Shown here one piece after another: positions 1-9,720 of a stretch of DNA of 64,000 nucleotides; within the stretch, counting starts at the first letter, position 1; each line of letters begins with the position of its first letter. Position numbers and translations under genes: made by a program. The DNA comes from Pseudomonadota bacterium. GTDB taxonomy: Bacteria; Myxococcota_A; UBA796; CAJQPC01. A model generated the notes under the pieces. It searched no databases. It was not told the DNA's origin and saw nothing but the letters and a program-made list of their open reading frames with translations. The DNA lies in assembly GCA_024228935.1 (NCBI GenBank), contig JAAESX010000091.1, positions 186,001 through 250,000 on the forward strand. The letters run 5' to 3'.

Positions 1-703
1 GCCACGCGTCGACAGCGCCCAACGCTTCCAGGGTGTTGACGGGATCTGCGAGCTCGGCTGCCACCCCCTGGGCGTACTGCAGGCAGGTGTGATCGATGAT
101 GTCCTGGACCAGGGCCGGGCAGGTTCCCTCATAGCGCTCGGGCGCGCTGGTCTGGTGCAGCCCACAGAACGGGATGAGCGCCGTCGGGACGACCTCGCGG
201 AGTGGCTGAGCCCAGGGCTCCGGCCGATCCGTCACCGAGGCCAACGTACTGACAACGCTCAGGTTTCCTCCGGCCGACTCGCCCGTCAGCACCAGGTTCG
301 TTCGATCGCCGCCGAACCGACTCGCGTTGTCCCAGACCCACCGGGTCGCGAGGCACGCGTCCTCGGCCGCGGCAGGAAACGGATGGGTGGGGGCCAGCCG
401 GTAGTCCGGCAGGAAGGTGGCGTAGCCAGCGCGCGCGAACGCCAGGCCGAACAGCCAGTGCGTCCGACGGCTGAGCGCCCGGAAGCCTCCGCCATGGAAG
501 TAGATGGCGACCGGATGTGGCCCGTCCCCCGGCGGCAGGTAGACGTCCATCCGGTGCTCGGGGCGCGGGCCGAAGACCACGCCGTCGTACCGACGGATGC
601 CGTAGCGCTCGGGGCGGGCCCACGGGGTCGCACCCACCGAGGTCGCCAGCGACGCAAAGCCGCTCGAGGTGATCCAGCTCACCATTCGGCGACGACGGCT
701 CAC
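1..703 (-). CDS. alpha/beta hydrolase (esterase/lipase, HSL-like), 3' end truncated by window edge
   Basis: Open minus frame to window edge reads ...GPHPVAIYFHGGGFRALSRRTHWLFGLAFARAGYATFLPDYRLAP...GDRTNLVLTGESAGGNLS; HGGG oxyanion motif and GESAGG nucleophile elbow; GTG start at 703 overlaps upstream stop. Confidence 0.8.
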   Translation of the reverse strand, partial: MSRRRRMVSWITSSGFASLATSVGATPWARPERYGIRRYDGVVFGPRPEHRMDVYLPPGDGPHPVAIYFHGGGFRALSRRTHWLFGLAFARAGYATFLPDYRLAPTHPFPAAAEDACLATRWVWDNASRFGGDRTNLVLTGESAGGNLSVVSTLASVTDRPEPWAQPLREVVPTALIPFCGLHQTSAPERYEGTCPALVQDIIDHTCLQYAQGVAAELADPVNTLEALGAVDAW

Positions 704-1908
704 TGTGCGTACCCCAGCGCACGCAGGCGAGCGCGAACGGCCTCGTCGACCACCCGGACCTGGGGCGTGAAGCGGGCCTCCACCTGGATGGCTGCCAGCG
801 CCGCCGCCTCATCGACCTGCCCGTCCACGTGCACTCCTGTCTCGGCGTCCACCAAGACACGGCCCTCGGCCGAGATCGCGACGGCTCTCTCCACGTCGTA
901 CGAGGTCTCCGACACGACGATTGCAGCGGGGGCGCCCAGCGTCGGTCCCGCGGGGTCCAGTCCGGCGATCTCCCGGATGGACCCGGCGATCCACGCGGTG
1001 GAGACCGGTCGCTCGTCGACGTCGTGCCAGCCCGTCCCCATCACGGCGAGCGGCACGTGGATCTGCTCGTCGTCCAGCTGCCGCCCGTGGCCGAAGTCAC
1101 CGTGCTCCCAGAACGCCTCGCCGTGGTCGCCGGTCACGATCCAGATCGCGTCGTCCCGGAATGGGCGCGCCGCGCCCCAGAGGGCATCGATGACGCTGTC
1201 CGCCGCCATGAGCTCCTCGTCGTAGGCCGCCAGCGTCTTCCCCAGGTCCCGGTCCTTCCGGTAGCAGTCGCCCATCGCGTCCCACTCGACGTCGGTGAGC
1301 ATCCGACCCGGCGGTTCCTCGCTGTGCATGCCCCTCAGTCCCTTGGGCGCGAGGTACGGGCAGTGGGGCTCGAAGATGTGGACCGCGAGGAAGAGTGGCC
1401 GCGTCCCCTCTCGGGCGTCGATGTAGGAGCGGACCGCCGTGGCGGTCTTCAGGCCCGAGGCCCCGACCTCGTTCTGGTAGCGGGCGAAGCCCTGCTCCAG
1501 GCCGTGTCCATCGAAGAACTCGTTCGTGCCGAAGAAGGCCGTGTCGTACCCGACAGCCGAGAGCTCCTCGGCCAGGGTCGACGCCTCGTCCGGGACGACG
1601 TGCTCCGCAGAGACGACACCCAGCTCCGAGGGCCGTAAGCCCGTGAACAGTGAGGCCATGGACGGCAGGGTCCACGGCGCCGGGGAGTAGGCCCGGTCGA
1701 AGCGACGGCCGCGCTCGGAGAAGACCCCCACGGTCGACATGGTGTCTCTCGCGTACCCCCACTGGAGCAGGTGGTCCGCGCGGGTGCTCTCGATGGTGAT
1801 GAGCACGATCGACGGGCTGGTCGGCACCGGACGGGTGTCGGCCACGGGCTCGACCGCGGGGACGGGCTCGACGGGCTCACCCGAGCACGCCAGCCCCAGC
1901 AGGATCAC
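700..1908 (-). CDS. sulfatase family lipoprotein
   Basis: PSIVLITIESTRADHL...SPAPWTLPSMASLFTGLRPSELGV...GDHGEAFWEHGDFGHG; GTG start at 1908 overlaps stop of preceding gene (GTGA). Confidence 0.85.
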   Translation of the reverse strand: MILLGLACSGEPVEPVPAVEPVADTRPVPTSPSIVLITIESTRADHLLQWGYARDTMSTVGVFSERGRRFDRAYSPAPWTLPSMASLFTGLRPSELGVVSAEHVVPDEASTLAEELSAVGYDTAFFGTNEFFDGHGLEQGFARYQNEVGASGLKTATAVRSYIDAREGTRPLFLAVHIFEPHCPYLAPKGLRGMHSEEPPGRMLTDVEWDAMGDCYRKDRDLGKTLAAYDEELMAADSVIDALWGAARPFRDDAIWIVTGDHGEAFWEHGDFGHGRQLDDEQIHVPLAVMGTGWHDVDERPVSTAWIAGSIREIAGLDPAGPTLGAPAAIVVSETSYDVERAVAISAEGRVLVDAETGVHVDGQVDEAAALAAIQVEARFTPQVRVVDEAVRARLRALGYAQ

Positions 1909-2996
1909 GAGAACAGGACCGCCAGCGGCTCGAGCACGGCGGCCCCCAGAAGCTTGCTGCGCTCGGGCGACCAGCCGAACTCCTCGTCCGGGGCGTTCTT
2001 GTTGTCCTTGAACGGCATCTCCAGCGTCAGCCCAAGACATGAGAACCGCTCGGCAACCTGGTTGCCAGCCATCGTCATGTTGGCCTCGCCGGGCTTGTCG
2101 ATGCCGTAGCCGTGCACCTGCTGGAAGTCCGGACAGACCCGCTCGTACGCGTCACGGAAGACCTTGTCCTTGGCGGCGCGCTCCTCGTCCCAGCCCGGCG
2201 TGCCCTCGCACCCGCTGATGAAGACGTAGGGCAGCTCCTCGTCGCCGTGCACGTCCATGAAGAAGTCCACCCCCGATGAATCCATCTCCCTGAGAACGTT
2301 CAGGACTTCCGGACTGCGCTCGGCGGTCGGCCCGTGCCACTCGCGGTTCAGGTTGGCGCCGGTGGCGTTGCAGCGAAGGTGTCCGCGAACGCTGCCGTCC
2401 GGGTTCATGTTGGGCACGACGTGGAACGTGAGGAGCGCGCGGAGCTTGCGAGCCAGCGCATCGTCCGGGTCCATCAGGCGCTCGAGGAAGCCCTCGACCC
2501 ACCACTCGGCCATGCTCTCGCCGGGGTGCTGGCGGGCGATGATCCAGACCTGCTTGGGCCCGGTCCCCACGGTGACGCGGTCGAGCTCTCGACCATCCAG
2601 GGTGGTGCCGATCTGGTCCACGCGGGCGAGCGGCGAGTTCTGGGCCCAGCCGACCAGCTCCATGTGGCGCTCCCACGAGTACGGCGCGAAGTAGGCGACC
2701 CAGACCACGTCCGAGGTGGCCTCGAACGCGATCTCCAGGACGCCGTCGTCGAAGGTGGTGTCGACACGGCGCCAGTTCTGCCGGTCGGTGGACACGCACG
2801 CCCGGTAGCCGACCCAGGCCACGGGGTAGCTGGCGCTCTTGGCGTTCAGGATGCGGAGCCGCACATCCCCCTCGGCGCCCGACACGCGGAAGTGGAACCA
2901 CTGCATGTGCTCGCCGCCCGCATCCAGCCGGATGTTCAGGTCGGTCCCGGAGACCACCTCGATGTTGCCGGAGTCGAAGACGCTGGAGATGTGCAT
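1905..2996 (-). CDS. M14 family zinc carboxypeptidase (cytosolic carboxypeptidase-like)
   Basis: RQHPGESMAEWWVEGFLERL (HxxE), NMNPDGSVRGHLRCNATGANLNREW, FMDVHGDEELPYVF. Confidence 0.85.
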   Translation of the reverse strand: MHISSVFDSGNIEVVSGTDLNIRLDAGGEHMQWFHFRVSGAEGDVRLRILNAKSASYPVAWVGYRACVSTDRQNWRRVDTTFDDGVLEIAFEATSDVVWVAYFAPYSWERHMELVGWAQNSPLARVDQIGTTLDGRELDRVTVGTGPKQVWIIARQHPGESMAEWWVEGFLERLMDPDDALARKLRALLTFHVVPNMNPDGSVRGHLRCNATGANLNREWHGPTAERSPEVLNVLREMDSSGVDFFMDVHGDEELPYVFISGCEGTPGWDEERAAKDKVFRDAYERVCPDFQQVHGYGIDKPGEANMTMAGNQVAERFSCLGLTLEMPFKDNKNAPDEEFGWSPERSKLLGAAVLEPLAVLFS

Positions 2997-3015
2997 GTGC
3001 GGCTACCCTGGAGCG

Positions 3016-3789
3016 ATGTGGATCTGGATGCTGGCTTGCACGACAGATGAGGAGCCCGTCCCGTATACCGGCTGCAACGGACAGGACCACCTGTGCGAGC
3101 GACCACTCGACGAGGTCGCGTTCCTTCGCGCCCACAACAGCCATGCGAGCCACGAGCGCGGGTACCACCTGGTGGCGGCCAACCACACGTGGGCGATCCC
3201 GACCCAGCTCGAGGACGGCGTCCGCAGCCTGAACGTCGACGTCTACGAGTGGGAGGGGCAGCTCGCCGCGTGCCACGGGTTCTGCGACCTGGGGACCCAG
3301 CCGTTCGATGAGATCCTGGACGAGATCCACGCGTTCCTGGTCGACAACGACCGGGAGGTGGTCCTGATCGACTTCCAGGACGAGGCCCCCGCTGGCGCCA
3401 TCGACGAGGCCATCGCGGCCCACGACCTGAACAGTCTCGTGTACCTGCACGACTCGGGCACCCCCTGGCCGACGCTCGAGGAGCTGGGAGGTCGGCTGGT
3501 GATGACCGCCGGTCACGTCTACGGAACGGGCTGGAAGTACGACGAGCCCGAGGACCTGGACTGCACCGTCCAGGGCGAGCCGTTCGAGCACGGGCTGTAC
3601 GAGGTCACGCACGTGCTCACGAACCCCATCGCCAGCCCCGAGAACGCCGAGGCCATCAACCACGATCCGGTCATCGGCGACCACGTCGACGCCTGTGTGG
3701 CCGAGGTCGGGTTCATCAACATGTTGAGCGTCGACTACTACAGCGTCGGCGACACGCTGGCCGTGATCGACGAGCTGAACGCTCCCTGA
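3016..3789 (+). CDS. PI-PLC X-domain-like phosphodiesterase lipoprotein
   Basis: LRAHNSHASHERG...IPTQLEDGVRSLNVDVYEWEGQLAACHGFCDLGTQPFDEILDEIHAFLVDNDREVVLIDFQDEA. Confidence 0.75.
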   Translation: MWIWMLACTTDEEPVPYTGCNGQDHLCERPLDEVAFLRAHNSHASHERGYHLVAANHTWAIPTQLEDGVRSLNVDVYEWEGQLAACHGFCDLGTQPFDEILDEIHAFLVDNDREVVLIDFQDEAPAGAIDEAIAAHDLNSLVYLHDSGTPWPTLEELGGRLVMTAGHVYGTGWKYDEPEDLDCTVQGEPFEHGLYEVTHVLTNPIASPENAEAINHDPVIGDHVDACVAEVGFINMLSVDYYSVGDTLAVIDELNAP

Positions 3790-3825
3790 AACACCTGGCG
3801 CATTCGAGGCGTAGAACCCTCGACG

Positions 3826-5519
3826 CTGCTCCTCGTCCTCGGCTGCACCACCTCGGATCCGTTCTCGGCGCACGACGTCCAGAGCCACAGCGACGTGGGC
3901 GGCGCCGTCCCACGCGACAGCATGTGGGTCCTGCACCCCGACCTGGGCTCGGCGAGTCGCATCGACCGGGCCTTCGAGCGGATCACGACGTATGACGTGG
4001 GCGTGGCTCCAGCTGCGGTCGTCGACACGCAGCTCGGACCCGTGTTCACCGTTCGCGGCGAGCGCAGCGTGGTCCGGCTCGAGGCCGAGGGGGAGACCCA
4101 TGTCCAGGTCGGCGCCGAGCCCGTGGGCCTGGTCGCCACCCCGGACTTCCTCTTCGTGGCCGTGTCTGGAGAGCGCCAGGTCGTGATGCTCGACGGCCAG
4201 AGCCTGGGGCTCGTGCGCAGCTTCGAGATCGACGCCTCGCCCGAGTGGCTGACGCTCGTCGACGACACGCTGTTCATCACCGCTCGGGACCGGCTCTTTC
4301 GGCTGGACCTCCCCAGCGAGGAGGTCACCGAGGTGCCGCTCCCCACGCTGGAGACCTTCGATCCGACGCTCACCCGCGTCGTCCCGAGCCACCCCCGCGT
4401 GACCGCTCCCCCCCGATCGAGCGTGACGGCGAGCTGTTGATCCCCGCGCTGTCGGTCGACACGGACAGCGCCGAGGGAGAGGTCACGGTGCCGTACTACG
4501 GCTCGTCCCCGGTCGGCTCGCCCGGTCGCTTCAACCCGTTGCTGCTGGTCCTCCCGCTCGACGGCGGCGACATCGACCCCATCCACTTGACGCACGGGCG
4601 CGTTCGAGGCGCTCCAAGCACTCCGGTCCTCGCCCCGGACGGGCGCGTGGTCGTTCCCCTCCCCTCGGCCGACGCGGTCGTGACGGTCGATGTCGACGCG
4701 CGCATCGAAGGCGCGCTCGGGCTGTTCGACGCCCCCATCGAGGCGGAGACCTCGCTCGCCCGACCGACGTCGGTCTCCTTCGACCGAAACGGAGATCCCT
4801 GGGTGTTCGAGGCCGACACCCGCTCGGCCACGCGATTCCAGGGAGACCGGCCGACGCTGTCGCTCACGACCACGAACCAGGACCTGGGCCAGGAGCTCGA
4901 GCTCGGACGGCGCCTGTTCCAGACCGCGGCCGAGTCGAGCCTGAGCACACCCGGGAGCGGCGTGGCCTGCGCGACGTGCCACATCGACGGCGGCACGGAC
5001 AACAACGTCTGGCCGCTGGATGGCGGCGATCGCCAGACGCCTGCGCTGGTCAGCGCTGTCGCCCCCTACACCTGGACGCTCCAGGTCGACTCCATCGCCG
5101 ACGAGATCCACCTGACCAGCGTCGAGCGGATGGGTGGCTCGGGCCTGACCGACGAGCAGGCCGATGCCCTGGCCGCCTGGGTCGACCACCTGAGACCCGT
5201 GGACGTGCCCGAGCAGGACGCCGACGCGGTCGTTCGGGGCGAGCAGGTCTTCTCGCACGCCGGCTGCGCCTCCTGTCACCCCGCCCCGACGTACACGAAC
5301 GGCATGAGCTACGCCCTGTTCGGCCTCGATGCCGTGGACACCCCGAGCCTTCTCGGCCTCGACGCCACCGCGCCCTACCTGCACGACGGTCGGGCCGAGA
5401 CGCTGGCCGACGTCATCGACCTGTCCGCCGACGCGGGCATCGGCAGCGTCCGCGGACTCGACGACCAGGAGCGCGCGGACCTGGCCGCCTTCCTCGCGTC
5501 GCTCGAGGAGGCCGATTAG
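3826..5519 (+). CDS. di-heme cytochrome c peroxidase-like lipoprotein with N-terminal beta-propeller; reading frame broken at C7 run 4408-4414
   Basis: ORFs 3895..4440 and 4245..5519 join across a 7-C homopolymer (SHPRVTAPP|IERDGELLIPAL); CATCH and CASCH heme motifs; APYLHDGRAETLADVI; start uncertain (CTG 3826 would give LLLVLGCTTSD). Confidence 0.7.
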
Positions 5520-5528
5520 CCAGGAGGA

Positions 5529-6818
5529 ATGCTCCTCCTCACCCTGGCCTGCACCCAGTCCACGCCGACCGACTCGACGCCGGACACCGTCCCGTGGACC
5601 GCCGACCGGCCCTTCCTCGATCTGCAGGTCCGAGGACGGCACTGGGCGCGCGGCATCATCCACGTACACTCGCCCTGGTCCCACGACGCCTGCGACGGCG
5701 AAATCGACGAGACCGGCGAGTTCTCGGAGACCTGCCTCGCCGACTTCCGCGCCGGGTTCTGCCGCACCGGGATGGACTTCGCGTACGTCACGGACCACCC
5801 GAGCCACGCCGCGTACCAGGACTACGACGAGCTGAAGCTCGCGCGAGAAGACGACGAGGTCCTCTCCGACGGGGTCCGCATGTCCTGCGGCACCGTGATG
5901 ATGCCGGGCATCGAGGACACCGTGATGCCCGTCGGATTCTCGGAGCATCTTCCCGGGACCGAGGAAGAGCGCGACCACCTGTACAACCAGTCCGACGCCG
6001 ACGCACTCGCCGCGTTCATCGAAGCCGGCGCGCTGGTCCTCCAGAACCACCCCGAGGGCCTGGAGCGCGAGGTGCTGCTCGAGCGCCGGGACGCCGGACA
6101 GATCGGCCTCGAGATCTTCAACCTCCACGCGATGTTCGCCCCGGACATCCGCAGCGAGGACCTGGGCCTGGACTCGTTCGGCTGGGTCGAGGACATCCGT
6201 CCGTTCACCGAGGGGTCCGCCGAGCCCGATCTGTTGTTCCTGGCCGTCCACCAGGACCAGCCCCCGAGCCTGGACCACTGGGACGCCCTGCTCGAGCTCG
6301 GCCCCACCGTCGGCATCGGCGGAACGGACGCCCATCAGAACGTCCTGGACATGGAGCTGGAGGACGGCGAGCGGGTCGACAGCTACCGCCGGATGATGTC
6401 CTGGTTCAGCAACTGGCTGCTCGTCGACGAGGCGACTCCGGCTGGCTTCGACGAGGCGCTGTCCTCGGCCCGGAACGCGCTGGTTTTCGAGGCCCTGGGC
6501 ACCCCGGCCGGGCTGGACGTCCACCTGGGCGACGCCGAGCTGGGCGAGGTCACCTCCGGCGGTACGCTCTCTGTCGGCTGCGTGGGCCTGGCGGAGTCCT
6601 CCCCGCGCGGCACAGTCCCGCCCGAGCTGCGCGTCGAGGTCCGGCACGACGGCACCGTGGTGGGCACCGAGTGCGGCGACTACGAGGCCACCGCGGGGGT
6701 CTGGCGGGTGAGCTGGTACATCACCCCGCACCACCTGGCGGACTTCCTCGGGCCGGACGATGTCTGGTCGGACCGGGAGTTCCCTTGGATCCACACCGGC
6801 GCGATCACGGTCCGATAG
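5529..6818 (+). CDS. PHP-domain metallohydrolase lipoprotein (CehA/McbA-like)
   Basis: GIIHVHSPWSHDACDGEIDE...GMDFAYVTDHPSH...GGTDAHQN; Shine-Dalgarno AGGAGG immediately upstream. Confidence 0.75.
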   Translation: MLLLTLACTQSTPTDSTPDTVPWTADRPFLDLQVRGRHWARGIIHVHSPWSHDACDGEIDETGEFSETCLADFRAGFCRTGMDFAYVTDHPSHAAYQDYDELKLAREDDEVLSDGVRMSCGTVMMPGIEDTVMPVGFSEHLPGTEEERDHLYNQSDADALAAFIEAGALVLQNHPEGLEREVLLERRDAGQIGLEIFNLHAMFAPDIRSEDLGLDSFGWVEDIRPFTEGSAEPDLLFLAVHQDQPPSLDHWDALLELGPTVGIGGTDAHQNVLDMELEDGERVDSYRRMMSWFSNWLLVDEATPAGFDEALSSARNALVFEALGTPAGLDVHLGDAELGEVTSGGTLSVGCVGLAESSPRGTVPPELRVEVRHDGTVVGTECGDYEATAGVWRVSWYITPHHLADFLGPDDVWSDREFPWIHTGAITVR

Positions 6819-6865
6819 ACCGTCCCCTCCCCGTTGATGCCGTCGGTTAGGGCCTTTCTGCCCGA

Positions 6866-6895
6866 TTGACACCCTCGGCGCCGCGGCGGTAGGTT
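6866..6895 (+). promoter_or_regulatory. sigma70-type promoter (TTGACA-N18-TAGGTT)
   Basis: TTGACA 6866-6871, 18-nt spacer, TAGGTT 6890-6895, 36 nt upstream of ATG 6932. Confidence 0.55.
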
Positions 6896-6931
6896 GCCCC
6901 CCGTTCCACGGCACCGATTGGAGCCCGTTCC

Positions 6932-8101
6932 ATGCGTTCTTCCCGCCTCTTCCCGCTCCTGACGATCGTCGGTTCGAGCCTGTTCATCGAGGCTTGCAGC
7001 TGCCGCGAGGACCCGATCCATCTCATCGAAGAGACCCCCGAGGATCCCCACGACATCGGTCAGTACCTGTCGATGGGCGTCCTGGATGGCGCCCCCGTGG
7101 TCTCGTACTACGACCGCACCAAGGGAGCGCTGGCGTTCTCGGTCGGCACGATCGGGGACGACGGTGTGAGCTGGGAGGAGGAGCGCGTCGCGGGCTACGC
7201 CGGCGACGACGGCCTCGATCCGGGCGACGTCGGAAAGTACACCTCGCTCGAGGTCGCCGACGACGGAACCGTGTGGGTGAGCTTCTTCGACGCCACGAAC
7301 AACACGCTCCAGTACGCCCAGCGGAACGACGTGGACGACTGGGAGGTCGCGCTCGCCGACAAGGGCAGCGGTCCCACCCCTGCGGCCGGCAAGTTCTCCT
7401 CGCTGCAGCTCGACGGCTCGGACCCGGTCGTCGCCCACTACGACGAGGGCTACGGGCAGCTCCGCCTCGCGACCTGGAACGGCAGCGGCTTCACCGGCGA
7501 GGTCATCGACGAGGGCGAGGACTTCGTCTCGGACGACACCGGCATCGAGTCCGCGGACGCGAACGTCGGGCAGTACAGCAAGCTGCTCATCGACGGCGGC
7601 ACCCAGTACATCGCCTACTTCGACGCCGCGTACGGCGACCTGAAGCTCGCGACGAACACCGGCGGCGGCTGGACCATCACCGTCATCGACGACGGCATCG
7701 ACGAGGTGACGGGCGAGGAGGCCATCGTCGGCCACTGGCCCTCGATGCTCGTGGACGGCGGCGAGCTCGTCATCACCTACCAGGACTTCACGAACCAGGA
7801 CCTGCGCATCGCGCGCGGCAGCGGCGAGAACTGGTCCACCGAGCTGGTGGACGCCGGCGAGTGGCGCGGCGCCGACAGCGAGCTGTTCATGAACGGCAGC
7901 TACCCGGCCATCGTCTACTTCGACGGCAACAACAACGACGTCCGCCTGGCGACCAACGACGGTAGCGCCTGGAGCCTCGACACGCTCGCGGGAGACGAGG
8001 CCGGCCTCGGCTTCCACAACGAGACGGTCGAGATCGGCGGGCAGCGCTACGTCGCCTGCTACGACTACACGAACCGCACCATCTGGTTCGCGAAGCTGTA
8101 G
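6932..8101 (+). CDS. hypothetical lipoprotein, repetitive beta-propeller-like
   Basis: MRSSRLFPLLTIVGSSLFIEACSCRED lipobox; repeated LxLDGSDPVVAHYDEGYGQLRLAT-type units. Confidence 0.7.
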   Translation: MRSSRLFPLLTIVGSSLFIEACSCREDPIHLIEETPEDPHDIGQYLSMGVLDGAPVVSYYDRTKGALAFSVGTIGDDGVSWEEERVAGYAGDDGLDPGDVGKYTSLEVADDGTVWVSFFDATNNTLQYAQRNDVDDWEVALADKGSGPTPAAGKFSSLQLDGSDPVVAHYDEGYGQLRLATWNGSGFTGEVIDEGEDFVSDDTGIESADANVGQYSKLLIDGGTQYIAYFDAAYGDLKLATNTGGGWTITVIDDGIDEVTGEEAIVGHWPSMLVDGGELVITYQDFTNQDLRIARGSGENWSTELVDAGEWRGADSELFMNGSYPAIVYFDGNNNDVRLATNDGSAWSLDTLAGDEAGLGFHNETVEIGGQRYVACYDYTNRTIWFAKL

Positions 8102-9193
8102 TTGCTCGTCCTCGTCGGAAGCACGCTCGTCGGGGCCGCCCTCGCGGGCACGACAACCGTTCATGTCCTCGACGTGGGGCAGGGCGACGCGATCCTCATC
8201 GAGGCCCCCGACGGGTCCCACATCCTGATCGATGCCGGGAAGCGTGGACCGGGCGTGGTCGACGACCTGGAGGCGATGGGGGTCGACGACCTGGAGCTGG
8301 TCGTCGCGAGCCACCCCCACGCCGACCACATCGGCGGCATGCAGGAGGTGGTCGAGGCCTTCGACATCGAGCTGTACATCGACAGCGGCCTGGAGCACAC
8401 GACCAAGACCTACCGCGAGCTGATGCTCGCCGTGGAGTCGCGGGACATCGAGTACAAGAAGGCCGTTCGGGGCCAGGAGTACGACTTCGGCGAGCTCCAC
8501 CTGGACATCCTGTGGCCGGGCAACGTGCTGCTGCGGAACACGCGCTCGGACCTGAACAGCAACTCGGTCGTGGTGCGGGCCCAGCACGGCGACACCTGCT
8601 TCCTGTTCACCGGCGACGCCGAGGAGCCGACCGAGCGCGGACTCCTGAACAACGGCCTGGAGCCCTGCCAGGTCCTGAAGGTGGCCCACCACGGCAGCGA
8701 CCACAGCACCACGAGCGCCTTCGCGCGAGCCGTGCAGCCCGAGGTCGCGCTCATCAGCACCGGCCTGGGCAACCGCTACAAGCACCCCGGCCTGGAAGCT
8801 CTGGGGCACCTGGACGCCGAAGGGGCGCTGGTCTACCGGACCGACCTGTGGGGCATCCTGAGCGTCCAGACGGACGGCAAGACCTACGAGGTCATCGACG
8901 GCATGCCCGCGGATCCGGACATGGGCTGGGTCCCGAAGGACCACCTCGGCTCGACCGGCCGGACCGTGGGCCCCAGCCCCGACATCCCCCGGCCGCCCCG
9001 CGCGGACGCCCCGAGCGAGGACGTTCCCGCGGAGACGCCGGCCGAGGTCGAGCCCACGGAAGCACCGAACCTGTCAGGTGTTCGTCCTTCGACGGGCGCC
9101 GACGAGGACGTCGAGGACTCGCGGCGCGGCCTGATCCAGCGTATCAAGGACTGGATCGCGCGACGCCGTGCCCGTCGTGCTTCTAAAGAGTGA
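8102..9193 (+). CDS. ComEC/Rec2-like MBL-fold hydrolase (no ComEC channel domain)
   Basis: VHVLDVGQGDAILIEAPDGSHILIDAGK...VVASHPHADHIGG...CFLFTGDAEEPTE...LKVAHHGSDHSTT; TTG start. Confidence 0.8.
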   Translation: MLVLVGSTLVGAALAGTTTVHVLDVGQGDAILIEAPDGSHILIDAGKRGPGVVDDLEAMGVDDLELVVASHPHADHIGGMQEVVEAFDIELYIDSGLEHTTKTYRELMLAVESRDIEYKKAVRGQEYDFGELHLDILWPGNVLLRNTRSDLNSNSVVVRAQHGDTCFLFTGDAEEPTERGLLNNGLEPCQVLKVAHHGSDHSTTSAFARAVQPEVALISTGLGNRYKHPGLEALGHLDAEGALVYRTDLWGILSVQTDGKTYEVIDGMPADPDMGWVPKDHLGSTGRTVGPSPDIPRPPRADAPSEDVPAETPAEVEPTEAPNLSGVRPSTGADEDVEDSRRGLIQRIKDWIARRRARRASKE

Positions 9194-9199
9194 CCCCCC

Positions 9200-9718
9200 A
9201 TGCGCATCCTGCAGATCCTCCTGACCGCCCTCTTCTTCCTCGTGGCGACGCCCGCGTGGGCCGGGGTTGACGTGAATTCGGCCAGCCAGTCTGAGCTCGA
9301 GACCCTGCCCGGCATCGGACCGGCCAAGGCCAAGGCCATCCTGGAGTACCGCGCCGCCAACGGGGCCTTCAAGAACCTCTCGGACCTGGACGCCGTCTCC
9401 GGCATCGGACCGGCGACGCTCGAGAACCTGGCCGCCGCGGTCGAGTTCGGCGAGGAAGGCGAAGCCACCGCATCCGGACGCGAGGAGCCCACGACCAGCG
9501 TCGAGGCGCCGAAGAGCACGGGCGGCATCAACATCAACAGCGCCAGCCTGAGCCAGCTCGAGCAGCTGCCCGGCATCGGACCGGCCAAGGCCACCGCGAT
9601 CCTGGACGACAGGGACGCCAATGGGCCCTTCGCGAGCTGCGCCGACCTGAGCCGTGTGAACGGCATCGGCGACGCCACGGTCCGGAACATGGGCTCGGCC
9701 TGCACGGCCGCGGAGTAG
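9200..9718 (+). CDS. ComEA-like helix-hairpin-helix protein with duplicated HhH domain
   Basis: VDVNSASQSELETLPGIGPAKAKAILEYRAANGAFKNLSDLDAVSGIGPATLENL and INSASLSQLEQLPGIGPAKATAILDDRDANGPFASCADLSRVNGIGDATVRNM. Confidence 0.85.
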   Translation: MRILQILLTALFFLVATPAWAGVDVNSASQSELETLPGIGPAKAKAILEYRAANGAFKNLSDLDAVSGIGPATLENLAAAVEFGEEGEATASGREEPTTSVEAPKSTGGININSASLSQLEQLPGIGPAKATAILDDRDANGPFASCADLSRVNGIGDATVRNMGSACTAAE

Positions 9719-9720
9719 GC

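Noticed and set aside
2152-4392. 746-aa minus-strand ORF
   Set aside because: Out-of-frame shadow of the M14 peptidase plus antisense of downstream genes
3738-6914. 1058-aa minus-strand ORF
   Set aside because: Antisense shadow of well-supported plus-strand genes in high-GC DNA; low-complexity Arg/Gly/Val composition with no recognisable domain
6680-8944. 754-aa minus-strand ORF
   Set aside because: Same high-GC antisense artefact over the lipoprotein and MBL-fold genes
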